From assembly GCA_028023455.1 (NCBI GenBank), contig JAQFVV010000020.1, positions 5,563,092-5,627,091 on the forward strand: a DNA stretch of 64,000 bases. Direction: 5' to 3'. Shown piece after piece: positions 22,420 to 32,359 of this stretch. Positions within the stretch are counted from its first letter, which is position 1; each line of letters starts with the position of its first letter. The notes beneath the pieces were generated by a model, which was not told the DNA's origin, made no database searches, and was given only the letters and a program-made list of their open reading frames with translations. The stretch is from Epiperipatus broadwayi (Eukaryota; Onychophora; Udeonychophora; Euonychophora; Peripatidae). The position numbers were made by a program, and so were the translations under genes.

Positions 22420-22620
22420 ATTTAATACGCGCTCATGGCCATTTCCAATTATAAGAACCGCCCTAAACCTATGCTGACATATCCAACCGATAAATGACAT
22501 CGATCAATTTATACATGTCGCGATCTGATCATTCGTTACAAAATCGCCATTTTCATCAACCCCCCAATATGTTGCTAACTTGAGGCCTCAGTTGTCATAT
22601 TGTGATAAAAAAAGGTAAAA
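22420..22620. promoter_or_regulatory. CpG-bearing patch, possible promoter or first exon
   Basis: About ten CpGs in 200 bp (ATACGCGCTC, ACATGTCGCGATC, AAAATCGCCATTTTC) stand out from CpG-poor surroundings. No TATA box or long frame is convincing. It could be a 5' non-coding exon or promoter of the minus-strand gene with the exon at 11.5 kb. Weak inference. Confidence 0.25.
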
Positions 22621-22759
22621 TATAGCAATTAAAAATACATTCTTCAAATGATTTCAGACAAAATCAAAATTTCATATCAAATCAATTTCTCTTTTAATCT
22701 TGACATTCATAATTATTTTAACTTTAATCACTACTATTATAACTTACAATATAAAAAAT

Positions 22760-22930
22760 AATCAAATAGTTTGTGACTCAGAAGATTATAAGACGTTTAA
22801 GCACTCAGATTAACAGACTGAGCTAGATTCATGGGTCTTAAGATTGCCTGTCTACTACTGCACTAAACCACACAAGAAAAAAACTCAAATGGTTTGTTGT
22901 TTAGAAGATTCTAAAATATTCACGCATTAT
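22760..22930 (-). repeat. tRNA-like repeat, possible SINE
   Basis: Minus sense TGTGTGGTTTAGTGCAGTAGTAG resembles a tRNA 5' half with A box; the B box is degenerate (ATGAATCTAGCTC). The flanks AATCAAATAGTTTGTGACTCAGAAGAT and TCAAATGGTTTGTTGTTTAGAAGAT are similar to each other, and a related stretch is at 36920-36950. Confidence 0.35.
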
Positions 22931-23161
22931 AAATAACAGGTTAACTAAAATTTCACACCATTTTACAAAATTCTAGATATTCATTCCTTCTTAATTCATC
23001 ATTTTTATATTCCTTCTTCTTTTAAAAAAAATGACTACCCACTAAACATCACATGATTACCACCTCTTATGCTAGTCATAACTATTATTAAACAGGTGAA
23101 ACTCTCCATATAGTAGTGCCACCCTGTGCCAACCAGAGTAATCAATGGATGCCAAAAGGCT

Positions 23162-23214
23162 TTCCCAGACTAGTTTCTGGCTCCTGGCCTTTGTCAGTGA
23201 GGAGCCTTGGATCT
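23162..23214 (-). ncRNA. Hammerhead remnant, R1 family
   Basis: GAAACUAGUC and helix I UCCUCA/UGGGA kept; core CUGACAA lacks G8. Confidence 0.65.
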
Positions 23215-23599
23215 GAGAGCACTGCACCAAGATCTTAGGATCTAATGCAACCCTTCAGCGGCCATCTTTTACCTCTACTTAACTACAAAACTATGAGAAT
23301 GAAATTGAAAACACAATAATATTTTCATCTAAGCTCAATAGTTTATATAGTCATATGGGTCTAAACTCAGTTCAGCACCCATACATTTTGGTGTCTTTGG
23401 CTCTTTAACAATCATAGCCACCACTATCCTATTAGGCAGGATTGGTGTTAAACCACTAAACATTACATGATAACCATCTCTTATGCTAGCACATAACTTA
23501 TTAAACAGGCAAAACTCTCCATACAATAGTGCCACCCTACCAGAATAATCAATGGATGCCAGAAGGCTTGTGCATAAAATCCCCATCTAGTGCCTATTC

Positions 23600-23656
23600 A
23601 TCCAATATTCCCAGACTAGTTTCTTGCATGTGACCTTTGTCAGTGAGTAGCCTTGG
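23600..23656 (-). ncRNA. Hammerhead remnant, R1 family
   Basis: GAAACUAGUC intact; core CUGACAA and stem II GGU/GCA have decayed. Confidence 0.6.
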
Positions 23657-23844
23657 TTCCGAGAGCACTGCACTTAGATCCTAGGGTCTAATGCAACCCT
23701 CCAGTAGCCACCTTTTATCTCTACTTAACTAAAAACTATAAAAATGAAATTGGAAAACACAATAATATTTTTATTCTAAGCTCAATAGCTTATATAGTTA
23801 TATGTGTCTGAACTCAGATCCTAAGATCTAGGTGGTGCTCTCAG

Positions 23845-23903
23845 ATCCAAGGTTCCTCACTGAGGAAGGCCACAAGCTAGAAACTAGCCTGGGGATATTG
23901 GAT
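23845..23903 (+). ncRNA. Hammerhead, R1 family, core intact but cleavage site changed
   Basis: Core CUGAGGA (valid CUGANGA), stem II GGC/GCU, GAAAC, helix I UUCCUCA/UGGGGA and AUCCAA/UUGGAU. The triplet is GCC instead of GUC, losing U16.1, so cleavage is doubtful. Confidence 0.65.
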
Positions 23904-24459
23904 AAGTAGGCACTAGATGAGGATTTTATGCACAAGCCTTCTGGCATCCATTGATTACTCTGGTTGGCACAGGGTGGCTCAACTATATGGAGAGATTTGC
24001 CTGTTTAATAACAGTTATGTGCTAGCAAAAAGGTGATCATGTGATGTTTAGTGGTTTAACACCAATCCTATCTAATAGAATAGTTGCGTCTATGGTTGTT
24101 AAAGAGCCAAAGACACCAAAATGTATAGGTGCTGAACTGAGTTCAGACCCATATGACTATATAAGCTATTAAGCTTAGATTGATAATATCATGTTTTCAA
24201 TTTCATTCTCATAGTTTTGTAATTATGTAGAGATAAAAGGTGGCTACTGGAGGGTTGTATTAGATCCTAAGATCTGGGTGCAGTGCTCTCAGGTCCAAGG
24301 CACTTCATTGATTTTCTTCAGTTTTGAATTATGTTGAAAATCTATTAATATTTGAAAACAATTTGCAAATTCTAATCTAAATTCATTGGAATGTTTTTGA
24401 AGATTAAGAATATCAACTGTGAATATTGTTTTTCTTAATAATTTTTGTCTCTAGTTTTG

Positions 24460-24760
24460 CATTAACATGATATAAAAAAGTATAATTATAAATAAGTAAA
24501 GAAAGCTATAGAAGAGAATAAAAGTCTAAGAATGTTCAACAATATCTTGGTATTGGTAGGAAACTTATTTCTACAATAAGAAAAAAAGATGGAACTATTA
24601 GTAAAGAGAGAGATGACATCATGAAATGTGTAGAAATGATAGAAAGAATTATATAACAATAAAGAACAAGAAAAAGTACCTCCTGGGTCTACTAATCTTC
24701 TGAATTGATCAGGATTTTAAATGAAGAAAAGGAAGGTTCAAGTAAGTGATAGATATATAA
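24460..24760 (+). mobile_element. RTE-like LINE, upstream fragment
   Basis: AAAGCTATAGAAGAGAATAA encodes KAIEENKS, followed by frame-shifted remnants of the region between endonuclease and RT. The same stretch appears at 46362-46480 beside the second copy. The rest of this LINE resumes at about 26520, so 25-26.4 kb holds later insertions or unrelated DNA. Confidence 0.5.
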
Positions 24761-25265
24761 TTGATATCTTAAGCAGGTGAACAAATATAATTTTTTTTTG
24801 TAATAAAATTATAAATCTGGGGCTCATCTTCACATTTTCTATCCATAAGAACAGCTGTCTTTTCTATATGCAAAGGAGGATTAAATTTAATATGCTCTTT
24901 TGTGTAGAGCCAAAATATATATTTCAACACTTACTAATCCAATATATTTAGTGCTATCTTCCTCCAATACCATTGTTTATTTAAATTTCATATGTCAAAC
25001 AATCATTTTTCACAGATCATGCCATTGAACATACTTATTTATATCAGTATAACATCAAATCTCATTGGCAGATCATTTAAAGATTTTTAAATAAAATAGC
25101 TTATTCATCCATTCATCTAGGGACAACCCTATCAGTTTCTGAAACTCTAAGTAAGTTCCAAAACCTTTGTGCTCCTCAATCATAGTTGAAAATTTTTTTT
25201 AATTTATTACAGGATACAATTCTAATTAAGTATTCCTTTGTGACTAATATAAGTTAATCTTGAAC
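24761..25265. other. Unassigned sequence inside the split LINE
   Basis: No gene recognised. Confidence 0.45.
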
Positions 25266-25468
25266 CTATATGATACCATTTTCAACTTTCCTCTACACTT
25301 AACAATACTATTTTTTGCACCAAAACTTTACTCTTACAGTTTCAACTGTCTTGCAGTCATCATCAGATGTATAATATTCAAATATATAACCATACAATAA
25401 AAGAGTAAAATTTTGGTGTAAAAAGTAGCATTGTTAAATGTATAAGAATGTTGGAAATGGTATCATAT
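25266..25468. repeat. Foldback with PLE-type hammerhead-like centre
   Basis: Arms 25266-25330 and 25402-25468 pair (TATATGATACCATTTTCAAC with its complement). The centre, on minus, holds the hammerhead-like sequence at 25331-25372. Confidence 0.65.
25331..25372 (-). ncRNA. Hammerhead-like sequence
   Basis: Minus sense: CUGAUGA, then U, stem GACUG/CAGUU with loop CAAGA, then GAAAC and GUA. One extra base before stem II and poor helix I pairing make activity doubtful. Confidence 0.45.
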
Positions 25469-25699
25469 GTAAATATAGAAATCAATACATAAAAAAAAAG
25501 AGGAAGAAGAAGAAAATTGTAATCTTGAACTTACATGTGTTTTGTGCATTAAATACTTGAAAGAAATACTATATCTTTTTTAAACCTGCCTATACTTCTT
25601 ATTATTATGTCTTTTCATGTTTTATAAGTGTGCAATCAATCTCAAATGATTACTATATATATATATGAAAAACAAAAACAAGTTATAATCATGTAACCT

Positions 25700-25975
25700 G
25701 CTATCACTTGTATTTATAATCAATAGATGGCATTTTACCAAAACCACCGTACAAGTGTAAATTTGTTTACATAAACGACAAAAGAGTCAGAATTCACTAT
25801 CTCTTTCTTTTGCCCACCCTCAGATCAGCTGATTCTCTATCCTTCACTGATGATAGCAAATTAGCTTGAAATCAGCTGATCTGAGAAAGAGATAGTGAAT
25901 TCTGACTCTTTTGTCGTTTATGTAAACAAATTTATACTTGTATGGTGGTTTTGGTAAAATGCCATCTATTGATCA
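25700..25975. mobile_element. R6 foldback element with hammerhead
   Basis: Left arm about 25725-25812 and right arm about 25884-25970 pair (AGAGTCAGAATTCACTATCT with its complement; TTTGTTTACATAAACGAC likewise). Outer parts carry GGTAAAATGCCATCTATTGAT, similar to R5 GGTAAAGCTACATCTAGTGAT, so R5 and R6 may be related. Confidence 0.7.
25837..25895 (+). ncRNA. Hammerhead ribozyme with longer helix III, R6 family
   Basis: Core CUGAUGA (25847-25853), stem II AGC/GCU, GAAA (25868-25871), helix III AUC/GAU with loop AGCU, cleavage triplet AUC ending at 25881. Helix I pairs UUCA with UGAG and, after an internal loop, CUAUC with GAUAG. U-U faces across 10.1-11.1. Confidence 0.7.
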
Positions 25976-26519
25976 TATATATATAATACTACTCACCCTT
26001 CAATGCATTTGTAATTATTTATACACGAAGAACTATGTGGTCACATGCTGTTCCATAATATTTAACAATAAAAAATATAATGTACAAAAAAAAAGTAACA
26101 AAGAATCATTTAACTCATACTTTTACTCTCTCAAATTTTTATCTAGAAACATCATGATTGAAACTTGGCAATTAACAATCTATCTCAGTTGTGCTCTTTC
26201 AAAACTTAAATCTTTATTTCCATCAACAATCTCCATCAGATTTTACTCTTGAAAATAATTAACTCTATTCTTTTTCACTTTAGTTGTCATGATTATCTAA
26301 TTTTAGAACAAGTCACTCTTCAATTTTGGATCCTGCTTCATTGGAATTAAACAGCTTATTGTGTTACCTATACTATTATAATTGCAAATTTTGCCTATGT
26401 AACATACATTTAGTTTACTATAAATATGTTAATATTTGTGCATAATTTATTATTACTAAAGCTTTTTTTTAACAAAAAAAGATTATAGTATAAATAAAAA
26501 AGTTTAAAAAAAAAAAAAG
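25976..26519. other. Unassigned AT-rich sequence
   Basis: The open frame at 25938-26252 begins inside the R6 arm and shows no recognisable protein; likely chance. Confidence 0.45.
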
Positions 26520-27790
26520 AAAACTTTTTGGCAAAGTTATATACCAAATGTTTAAATGATAATGAGGTACAAGATGATTGGAAGAGTGCAATATTAATAT
26601 TAATATTTAACAATGATAATGAAGAATATATTAGAAATTACAAGATAATTACAACTCATCTACATCAAACTTTGGATTTTAACCAACTAAAAGAATAAGC
26701 TTGATTTAATAGTGTAGTACAGTTGATCATATCCAAGTATTAAGAGAAGTTATAGAAAGGACAAATGCTTTGGATTTGTAGATTATGAAAAGGCATTTGG
26801 TTGTATAAATATCTTCAGTGACTAAAGTATTGGATCATCAAGATATAGATCAGGATATTGTCATATTCTGAAGAATATTTATAAAAATGCAACCACAACA
26901 ATTAGATTACATAATGATACTTGGTTGATTAACCATGAGAAGGATGTATGATAGGGTGACTCCATATTTCCAAAAAATTTTACAGCAGTTTTGCAAGATG
27001 TATTTTGTGGATTAAAATGGGAAGCTATTAAAGTAAATTTAGATGATGTAATTGTTTTTGCAAATAATGTTTTAGGCATCAAAAAATATTGCAAAAGATA
27101 TTGCAAGATTTATCAGATGAATGTAGGAAAAATAGAATTAAAGATAAATGTTAAAAAGACTAAAGTAATGTTTAATGGATTTTCTCAAAAGTAAGAAATA
27201 AAGATTGATAATGATGAATTAGAAGAAGTTGGTGACTATATACACCTTGGTCAGATTATTACTATAGATGGGAACATATCATAGAATTAATCTTGGTTAG
27301 TGTTTTTGGTAAAAAAAATATTAAAAAGAAATATGCTTATGTGTTTAAAAAGGAAGGGTTTTAATAAATGTGTTTTAGCAGTTATTTATAAATCTGAGAT
27401 TTGGACCCTTAACAGAAAGGCAATACTGAGACTTCAGACTATTCAATGAAATATGAAGAGATGCATATTAGGAATAACAATAAGGGATTAAAAATGAAAT
27501 ATATAGGTAACAGAAAAACAAGTGTTACTGACTTCATTGGAAGAATTAAGAAACTGAAGTGGAATTGGCCTGGAAATATTTCTAGAAGAGATGATAATAG
27601 ATGGACAGTTAAAATCTTAAACTGGATTCCTAAAGATTGTAAAAGACTTAGAAAGAGACCATACGGGAAGTGTATAGTTGAAATGAGAAAGTGTGCTTGG
27701 GTGGTATGGAGAAGAAAGGCTAAGGATTGGTGAAGATAATAAATTGAACTTGGACAGATCAAAAGTGATGATAATGATAAACTAAAATGT
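26520..27790 (+). pseudogene. RTE-like LINE reverse transcriptase, degenerate
   Basis: In shifting frames one reads LNQLKEQA (EQAGFR region), GFVDYEKAFG (palm motif A region, FxDYEKAF), IYKNATTTIRLHND, GDSISPK (GDxxSPKLF motif), VNLDDVIVFANN (FADD region, Asp pair displaced), INVKKTKVMFN, EEVGDYIHLGQII, AVIYKSEIWTLN, RIKKLKWNWPGNISRRDDNRWTVKI and a GATGATAATGAT tail at about 27765. That order is the RTE-like RT plus C-terminal domain ending GHxxRxDDxRW. At least five frame breaks; no product expected. Longest open pieces: 26991-27194 and 27446-27733. Confidence 0.8.
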
Positions 27791-28000
27791 TTAGAGTCCA
27801 TTATTTTACTACTTTATTAAAACATGCATTGCATGACTTACCATACTGTACAATTATGGAAAATGTTTTTTTTAGAACTTGATATAGTGATAGCTAAATA
27901 AAGTCACTGTTAATTAAAAAATGAGTAAAGGTGATTTGAATCCAGAATTTCAAGCTTGCTATAGTTATCCCCTCTATTCCACATAACATATGCAATGTGG
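27791..28000. other. Unassigned AT-rich sequence
   Basis: No gene recognised. Confidence 0.45.
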
Positions 28001-28200
28001 GAGATAATAATCTGGACTGCAAGTGCTGGTTCAGCATGAAATACATATATTGGAGAACATTAATTTTTTCATATGTATGTTGTCTTGTGTAGCTGTTATA
28101 CTGGAGAGAGTGAATGACTGTAGGGAGCTTGAAATTCTGGGTTCAAATCCCCCCTTAGTTACATCTAGGTTAAGTATATACATTATACTTGTATTTCAAT
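28001..28200 (+). repeat. R4 element, old copy
   Basis: GTGCTGGTTCAGCATGAAAT and ACATATATTGG match R4 but the CUGAUGA part is gone. Downstream GGGTTCAAATCC is the B-box position. Predicted ribozyme-dead. Confidence 0.55.
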
Positions 28201-28447
28201 ATTGAAAATTCATTGATGTGGCTATAATAAGTTTCTATAACATTTATTATAAATGTGACAATCTTTTCATGTGAGAGAATAAAACTTGTTTATGCTTTTA
28301 ATTTTGCAGAACATTTTCAAATCATAATCCAAGTTTGAAACTTATGATATATAAATAAAAAGGAAAATAATCATGATCTAAATTTACTGCAAGTCAAAGA
28401 TTTCCCCAATAATTCTTGTAAAACAACAATGAAAGATAAGGTATTAT

Positions 28448-28552
28448 TTTCTTCTCATGTGTCATAGCATCAACTGGGAAGCGAACCTGCCAACCCAGGA
28501 CAATTGCTTGTAAAGCAGCTGCCGCTGACCTCTCGACCACCAATGCTTGACA
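28448..28552 (-). repeat. SINE-A with target duplication
   Basis: Minus sense head GCATTGGTGGTCGAGAGGTC and tail GATGCTATGACAC. Both flanks carry AAAGATAAGGTATTATT (17 bp). Confidence 0.85.
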
Positions 28553-28570
28553 AAGATAAGGTATTATTTA

Positions 28571-30000
28571 TAAGGCATGCCATTGATTAGTGATGATTTG
28601 AGCAATTTTCCAATTTTGTTTTAGAGTTCATCTAAAAGTAAATGAGCAATTATTATTGGAGACTAATTGGTTATGAGAGTGTATTTGAAAAAAAAAAAAA
28701 CCTTAGTTGATCTAAAATTTTTTTTTACCCAACTAGATACAAACCCAAATTGTTGGTATAGGATGTGGATGTGCTATCAACTATTTCAAAAACTTACTTA
28801 TAACATAGATATATCAAGAGATAATTTTATACATCATCTGAGCCACGCATGCTAAATGCATGGATCACTGACAAAAAAAAATCTGTGGCCCATCAAGTTT
28901 GGTATCAATAATGGTCATATATTTTTTTGATAATGCTGAATTTTTAAAACTATGATTATACATATATAAATGATTTAAATAAATGGTATTTGTGCATTAT
29001 GCTGTATATCGAGCTTAGCAGACGATTTTTTCATATTGTTAAACACCCTAATTAAACTTGTTTTCTTAGTGTCATCATAAAATCTAATCACCTCTGTTGT
29101 ATTTTGATAAATATTTTTCAAAATTTGACAATATTTGGACCTATACCTTTATACATAGATATATATATTCATTTATTAATTAGATTAAATAGTAAAATCA
29201 TAGTGAAGGTATGATGATTATATAAAGAATATAACAATAAAAGTTTTAATAATAGGCATAGAAATAATTAGAAATAACATAATTGCAAATAAAATGTGTA
29301 AAAATTTTATATATTGTAATTATAAAATAAATCAATAGCAAAAGTTTGTCATATCACAAGTTAATGTTAGGTGGAAACATTAACAGATTTTCAAAGACTT
29401 GACCAAGAATCAATTATAAAGATTAAATTGATTAATTTTAATTTTAAAAGTTCACAACCAAAGTTGTTTTAAGCAACAATATTAGAAATAATATAGAATT
29501 CTGATAAGTCAATATTAAATATCTATTTTTGCTACTTTTAAAGTATTGTGTTATTAGTAATTATGACAAATAATGGTAACAAAAACTAGTAATTAAAATC
29601 AAATTCTAAACTTTTAAATAAATATGTTTTAAAACTTTTATTGATATACAGTATTGTCTTTTATTAAAATAAAATACCTGTTCATTTATATTAAGATCTT
29701 GTACTGAGCCATAAAAATAAAACAGTAGTTAAAATAAAGTTATAAACATTGAAATTTTAATATTTCAATGATTTATTTTCTAGAAATCATATGAACTTCA
29801 AGCACTGAAATTTGCATTTTTATTAATTCTATGGTGGTAAATTTAGAATGGTAAAATAAAATTTTGCTCTGTGCTATTTATTACAGATAAAGTAAAGGTT
29901 TTGAGATCTAAAAACCCTTGGATTCGAACCCATGTTTTTTACTTCCATCTTCAAACATTACATGACTAGAATTTTATTGTATTCATCTTAATAATTACTT
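28571..30000. other. Unassigned AT-rich sequence
   Basis: No gene. A tRNA-like B-box string TTGGATTCGAACCCATG at about 29918-29935 suggests an eroded tRNA-derived repeat. Confidence 0.45.
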
Positions 30001-30004
30001 AACA

Positions 30005-30540
30005 AATATAACCAGTACTCAGCTTTATATTAAGATAGTCAATCTTTATACTTTAATGGACAGGCTTCAAACTATTCCAACTCACAACTCTTTAGCCTTC
30101 CATTTCACTGAAAATCTGATGATGGAACGTTCAAAGCCCTTGTTAGCGCCAAGGTTGTCATCCTACCCATGTTGACATATTAGCCTTTGAACGTTCCATC
30201 ACCAGATTTTCAATGAAATGGAAGGCTAAAGAGTTGTGAGTTGGAATAGTTTTAAGCCTGTCCATTAAAGTATAAAGATTGGCTATCTTAACATAAAGCT
30301 GAGTAATGATTATATATATGTGTGAGAATAATAATCTAGACCAACTGATGATTGCTGGTTTAGCATGAAATACATATATTGGTGGTTATTTATCTTTTCA
30401 ACATGTGTGTGATCAGGTGGGTCAGCAATATGAGATGGCACTGAGAGTGGTGGGTCATGTGAAAGTCTGAGTTCGAACCCCGCATATGTTACATATATAA
30501 AAATGCAGGTTTGAGCCTGTACAATGTATTAATAAATAAT
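30005..30540 (+). mobile_element. R4 element with upstream foldback
   Basis: A foldback (arms 30015-30140 and 30180-30300, around a GCGCCAAGG loop region) leads into an R4 hammerhead (30340-30383), GTGATCAGGTGGGTCAGCA, a B-box-like GAGTTCGAACCCC and a 3' end GTACAATGTATTAAT. The left arm repeats the pre-hammerhead part of R4 in reverse. Confidence 0.7.
30340..30383 (+). ncRNA. Hammerhead ribozyme, R4 family (intact core)
   Basis: Helix I ACCAA/UUGGU, core CUGAUGA (30345-30351), stem II UGCU/AGCA with loop GGUUU, GAAA (30367-30370), helix III AUA/UAU with loop CA, H17 = A at 30378. All conserved bases are present; only 10.1-11.1 is a U-U mismatch. Confidence 0.75.
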
Positions 30541-31296
30541 AAAATATTAGAAAACTCAATGATATATTCAAAGTAACAATATATATATATATAAATACTA
30601 ATAAAAAACACAATTACTTCTTTGTAAAGCTACTTTAATATTTCAACCAGTAGACTTGTTTTGGTCAGAAAGCACAGCAAAATGGCTATTTCCAGAATTT
30701 AAACACTGAAAAATTACAAACATTTACATATCAGATAACAAAATTAATTCCTAAAGGCTAAAATTCTTTATACAACAATTTTTATCAATCAACCAACTTA
30801 TAAATATTTAATACTTTTTTGACACAAACAAGAAAAATAGTAATTACATTCTTATAAAATACTTATAAAACTTTACAAAACCCTACAAAAAAAGCAAAAA
30901 AAAAAAAAACATTACAAACACAAATCAATTATACTAATTCATGTATATACAATATAAATGACTCTACAAGAATTACATACAACAAAACTATACAAAACTT
31001 TGTACAAAAAATTACAAAAAAACTCTTTCAAAAAAACCTTTTTAAAAAAAATTAAAACCATACATGTATTATTATATATAAAAAAAACCATAAAATATAC
31101 TATTATGTATATATACACATAAATCACTATATATATATTACTATATGTATTTTACTATATATATTTTTTATATATATATTTCTTACTAGCCCACCCATAA
31201 AATAAAAAAAACAAGTAATAAAACAATAAAACATTAAAATACAGTTCTCTGAGAAACAAAAAAAACAAACAAATACAAGAGAAACAAATCCCTAGG
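30541..31296. other. AT-rich low-complexity sequence
   Basis: Poly-A and TA runs; minus-strand frames of Phe/Tyr/Ile are compositional. Confidence 0.55.
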
Positions 31297-31845
31297 ATAC
31301 TAGATAGTACCTATATTCACATTCATATCATGAGGATGAAATATCTTAAATTTAAAAATAAAAAATTTCCTTTTATTTCCTCTCGCTCTCATGGGGAAAA
31401 AAATATTTTTCAATATAATCACTCTTAAATTATCAATCGAGTGATCAGGTAAATTAAAATGTTTAGAAACTGGTCTATCTTCATTTTTATGTAAAACATC
31501 AAACCTATGATTGGTTATTCTAATATGTAGACTGTTTGCTGACTCAACTATGTAATGACTCAAGTACCTATCACATTCTATTAAATATATTTTCATACTT
31601 TTACAATTAATATAGTTGGGGATATACCATTTAAAATCATGAATGCTATTCCCCTGAATTATTTTCATAACAATAATATGATTGCATGTTAAACATCTCT
31701 TATCCTCACATGAAAAACATCCCTTTCTTGTCACAAAATTAGTGCCAAAATCTGTCCTTAGTCTATCCCTAAGTGTCTTATGTCTATGATATACAACTTT
31801 AGGTGGATAGGGAAAAACAGATCTTAGACAATCTGTGGAATTTAA
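31297..31845 (-). pseudogene. PLE RT C-terminus, zinc linker and GIY-YIG endonuclease
   Basis: One frame stays open for about 180 codons. It reads VFPYPPKVVYHRHKTLRD (the 'RPRTLRD' block after the RT), then GCFSCEDKRCLTC (Cys-rich linker), then IYLIECDRYLSHYIVES (GIY-YIG with degraded second half), ITNHRFDVLHK, RPVSKHFNLPDHSIDNL (conserved P V xxHFN...H), and RKFFIFKF near the end. This is the EN-plus PLE order. The RT proper is missing. It faces a different PLE to its right. The open frame suggests it is younger than the other PLE pieces. Confidence 0.8.
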
Positions 31846-31959
31846 TATAAATAATAAATAAATATAATATTTCTGTTAATACAACTTATAAATTACAATA
31901 TAACAATTCAGCAAATGCTAAACCAGAAAATAAGAGAAGAACAGTGTGGTGTATTCTAC

Positions 31960-32270
31960 TAGATATCCGTAAATAAATTGTAGTGCAATATGTTGGGGAA
32001 ACCAAAAAAAATATTAAATATTGCCTTCAACAACATAAATATATGTATAATACAACAAGAGAGGATGATATAGTTTATTCGGCTTTTTATGTTCACCAAA
32101 GTAGTACAGGCCATGTATGTAGTCCAAAGGATTTTACAATATTAATGCATAAAACACATGATAAAAAATGCAAGATTAAAGAATCATATCTTATACAATA
32201 TTCATCTTGTGCTATGAATTCAAAATTAACCAGCTTTCCGATTAGTTGTTCCTGGCCAATGCAATAAAAC
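31960..32270 (+). pseudogene. PLE GIY-YIG endonuclease fragment (second family)
   Basis: Reads QYVGETKKNIKYCLQQHK, SAFYVHQSSTGH, then KIKESYLIQ: second half of the GIY-YIG motif (YVGET), the HxxxxGH block and a final ES helix. The first GIY half is broken by a stop at 31976. Not a copy of the PLE at 31297-31845. A hammerhead-like sequence follows 45 bp after the stop, the expected PLE layout. Confidence 0.75.
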
Positions 32271-32310
32271 TTGAATTTATCGCTTAGGAGAAAAATAGAA
32301 TTTTTTATAC

Positions 32311-32352
32311 TGCCTTGATAAGGACTCATAGGAGTTGAAAGCACTTGGCAAT
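32311..32352 (+). ncRNA. PLE hammerhead, decayed core
   Basis: Helix I UGCC/GGCA, stem ACUC/GAGU with loop AUAG, GAAAG, loop CA, CUU site. The core reads UUGAUAA where CUGAUGA is needed (C3 and G8 lost), so inactive. Confidence 0.55.
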
Positions 32353-32359
32353 AGTGGTT

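Larger units (their letters stand above)
23035..24312. mobile_element. R1 cluster: two tandem minus units and inverted plus units
   Basis: Minus-sense R1 units with hammerheads at 23162 and 23600 are spaced 446 bp. At about 23810 the orientation flips; a plus unit with hammerhead at 23845 runs for 448 bp until the next hammerhead begins at 24293 and breaks off in CAUUGA at 24312. The unit thus closes on itself head to tail, as expected from a circular or concatemeric RNA intermediate. No frame codes for a known protein; the open frame at 23335-23586 runs through R1 sequence. Confidence 0.75.

Noticed and set aside
30110-30140. CTGATGATGGAACGTTCAAAG as a second hammerhead in R4
   Set aside because: CUGAUGA is present but no GAAA follows the possible stem; the bases belong to the palindrome arm, and the corresponding R4 position at 35.77 kb is on the opposite strand.
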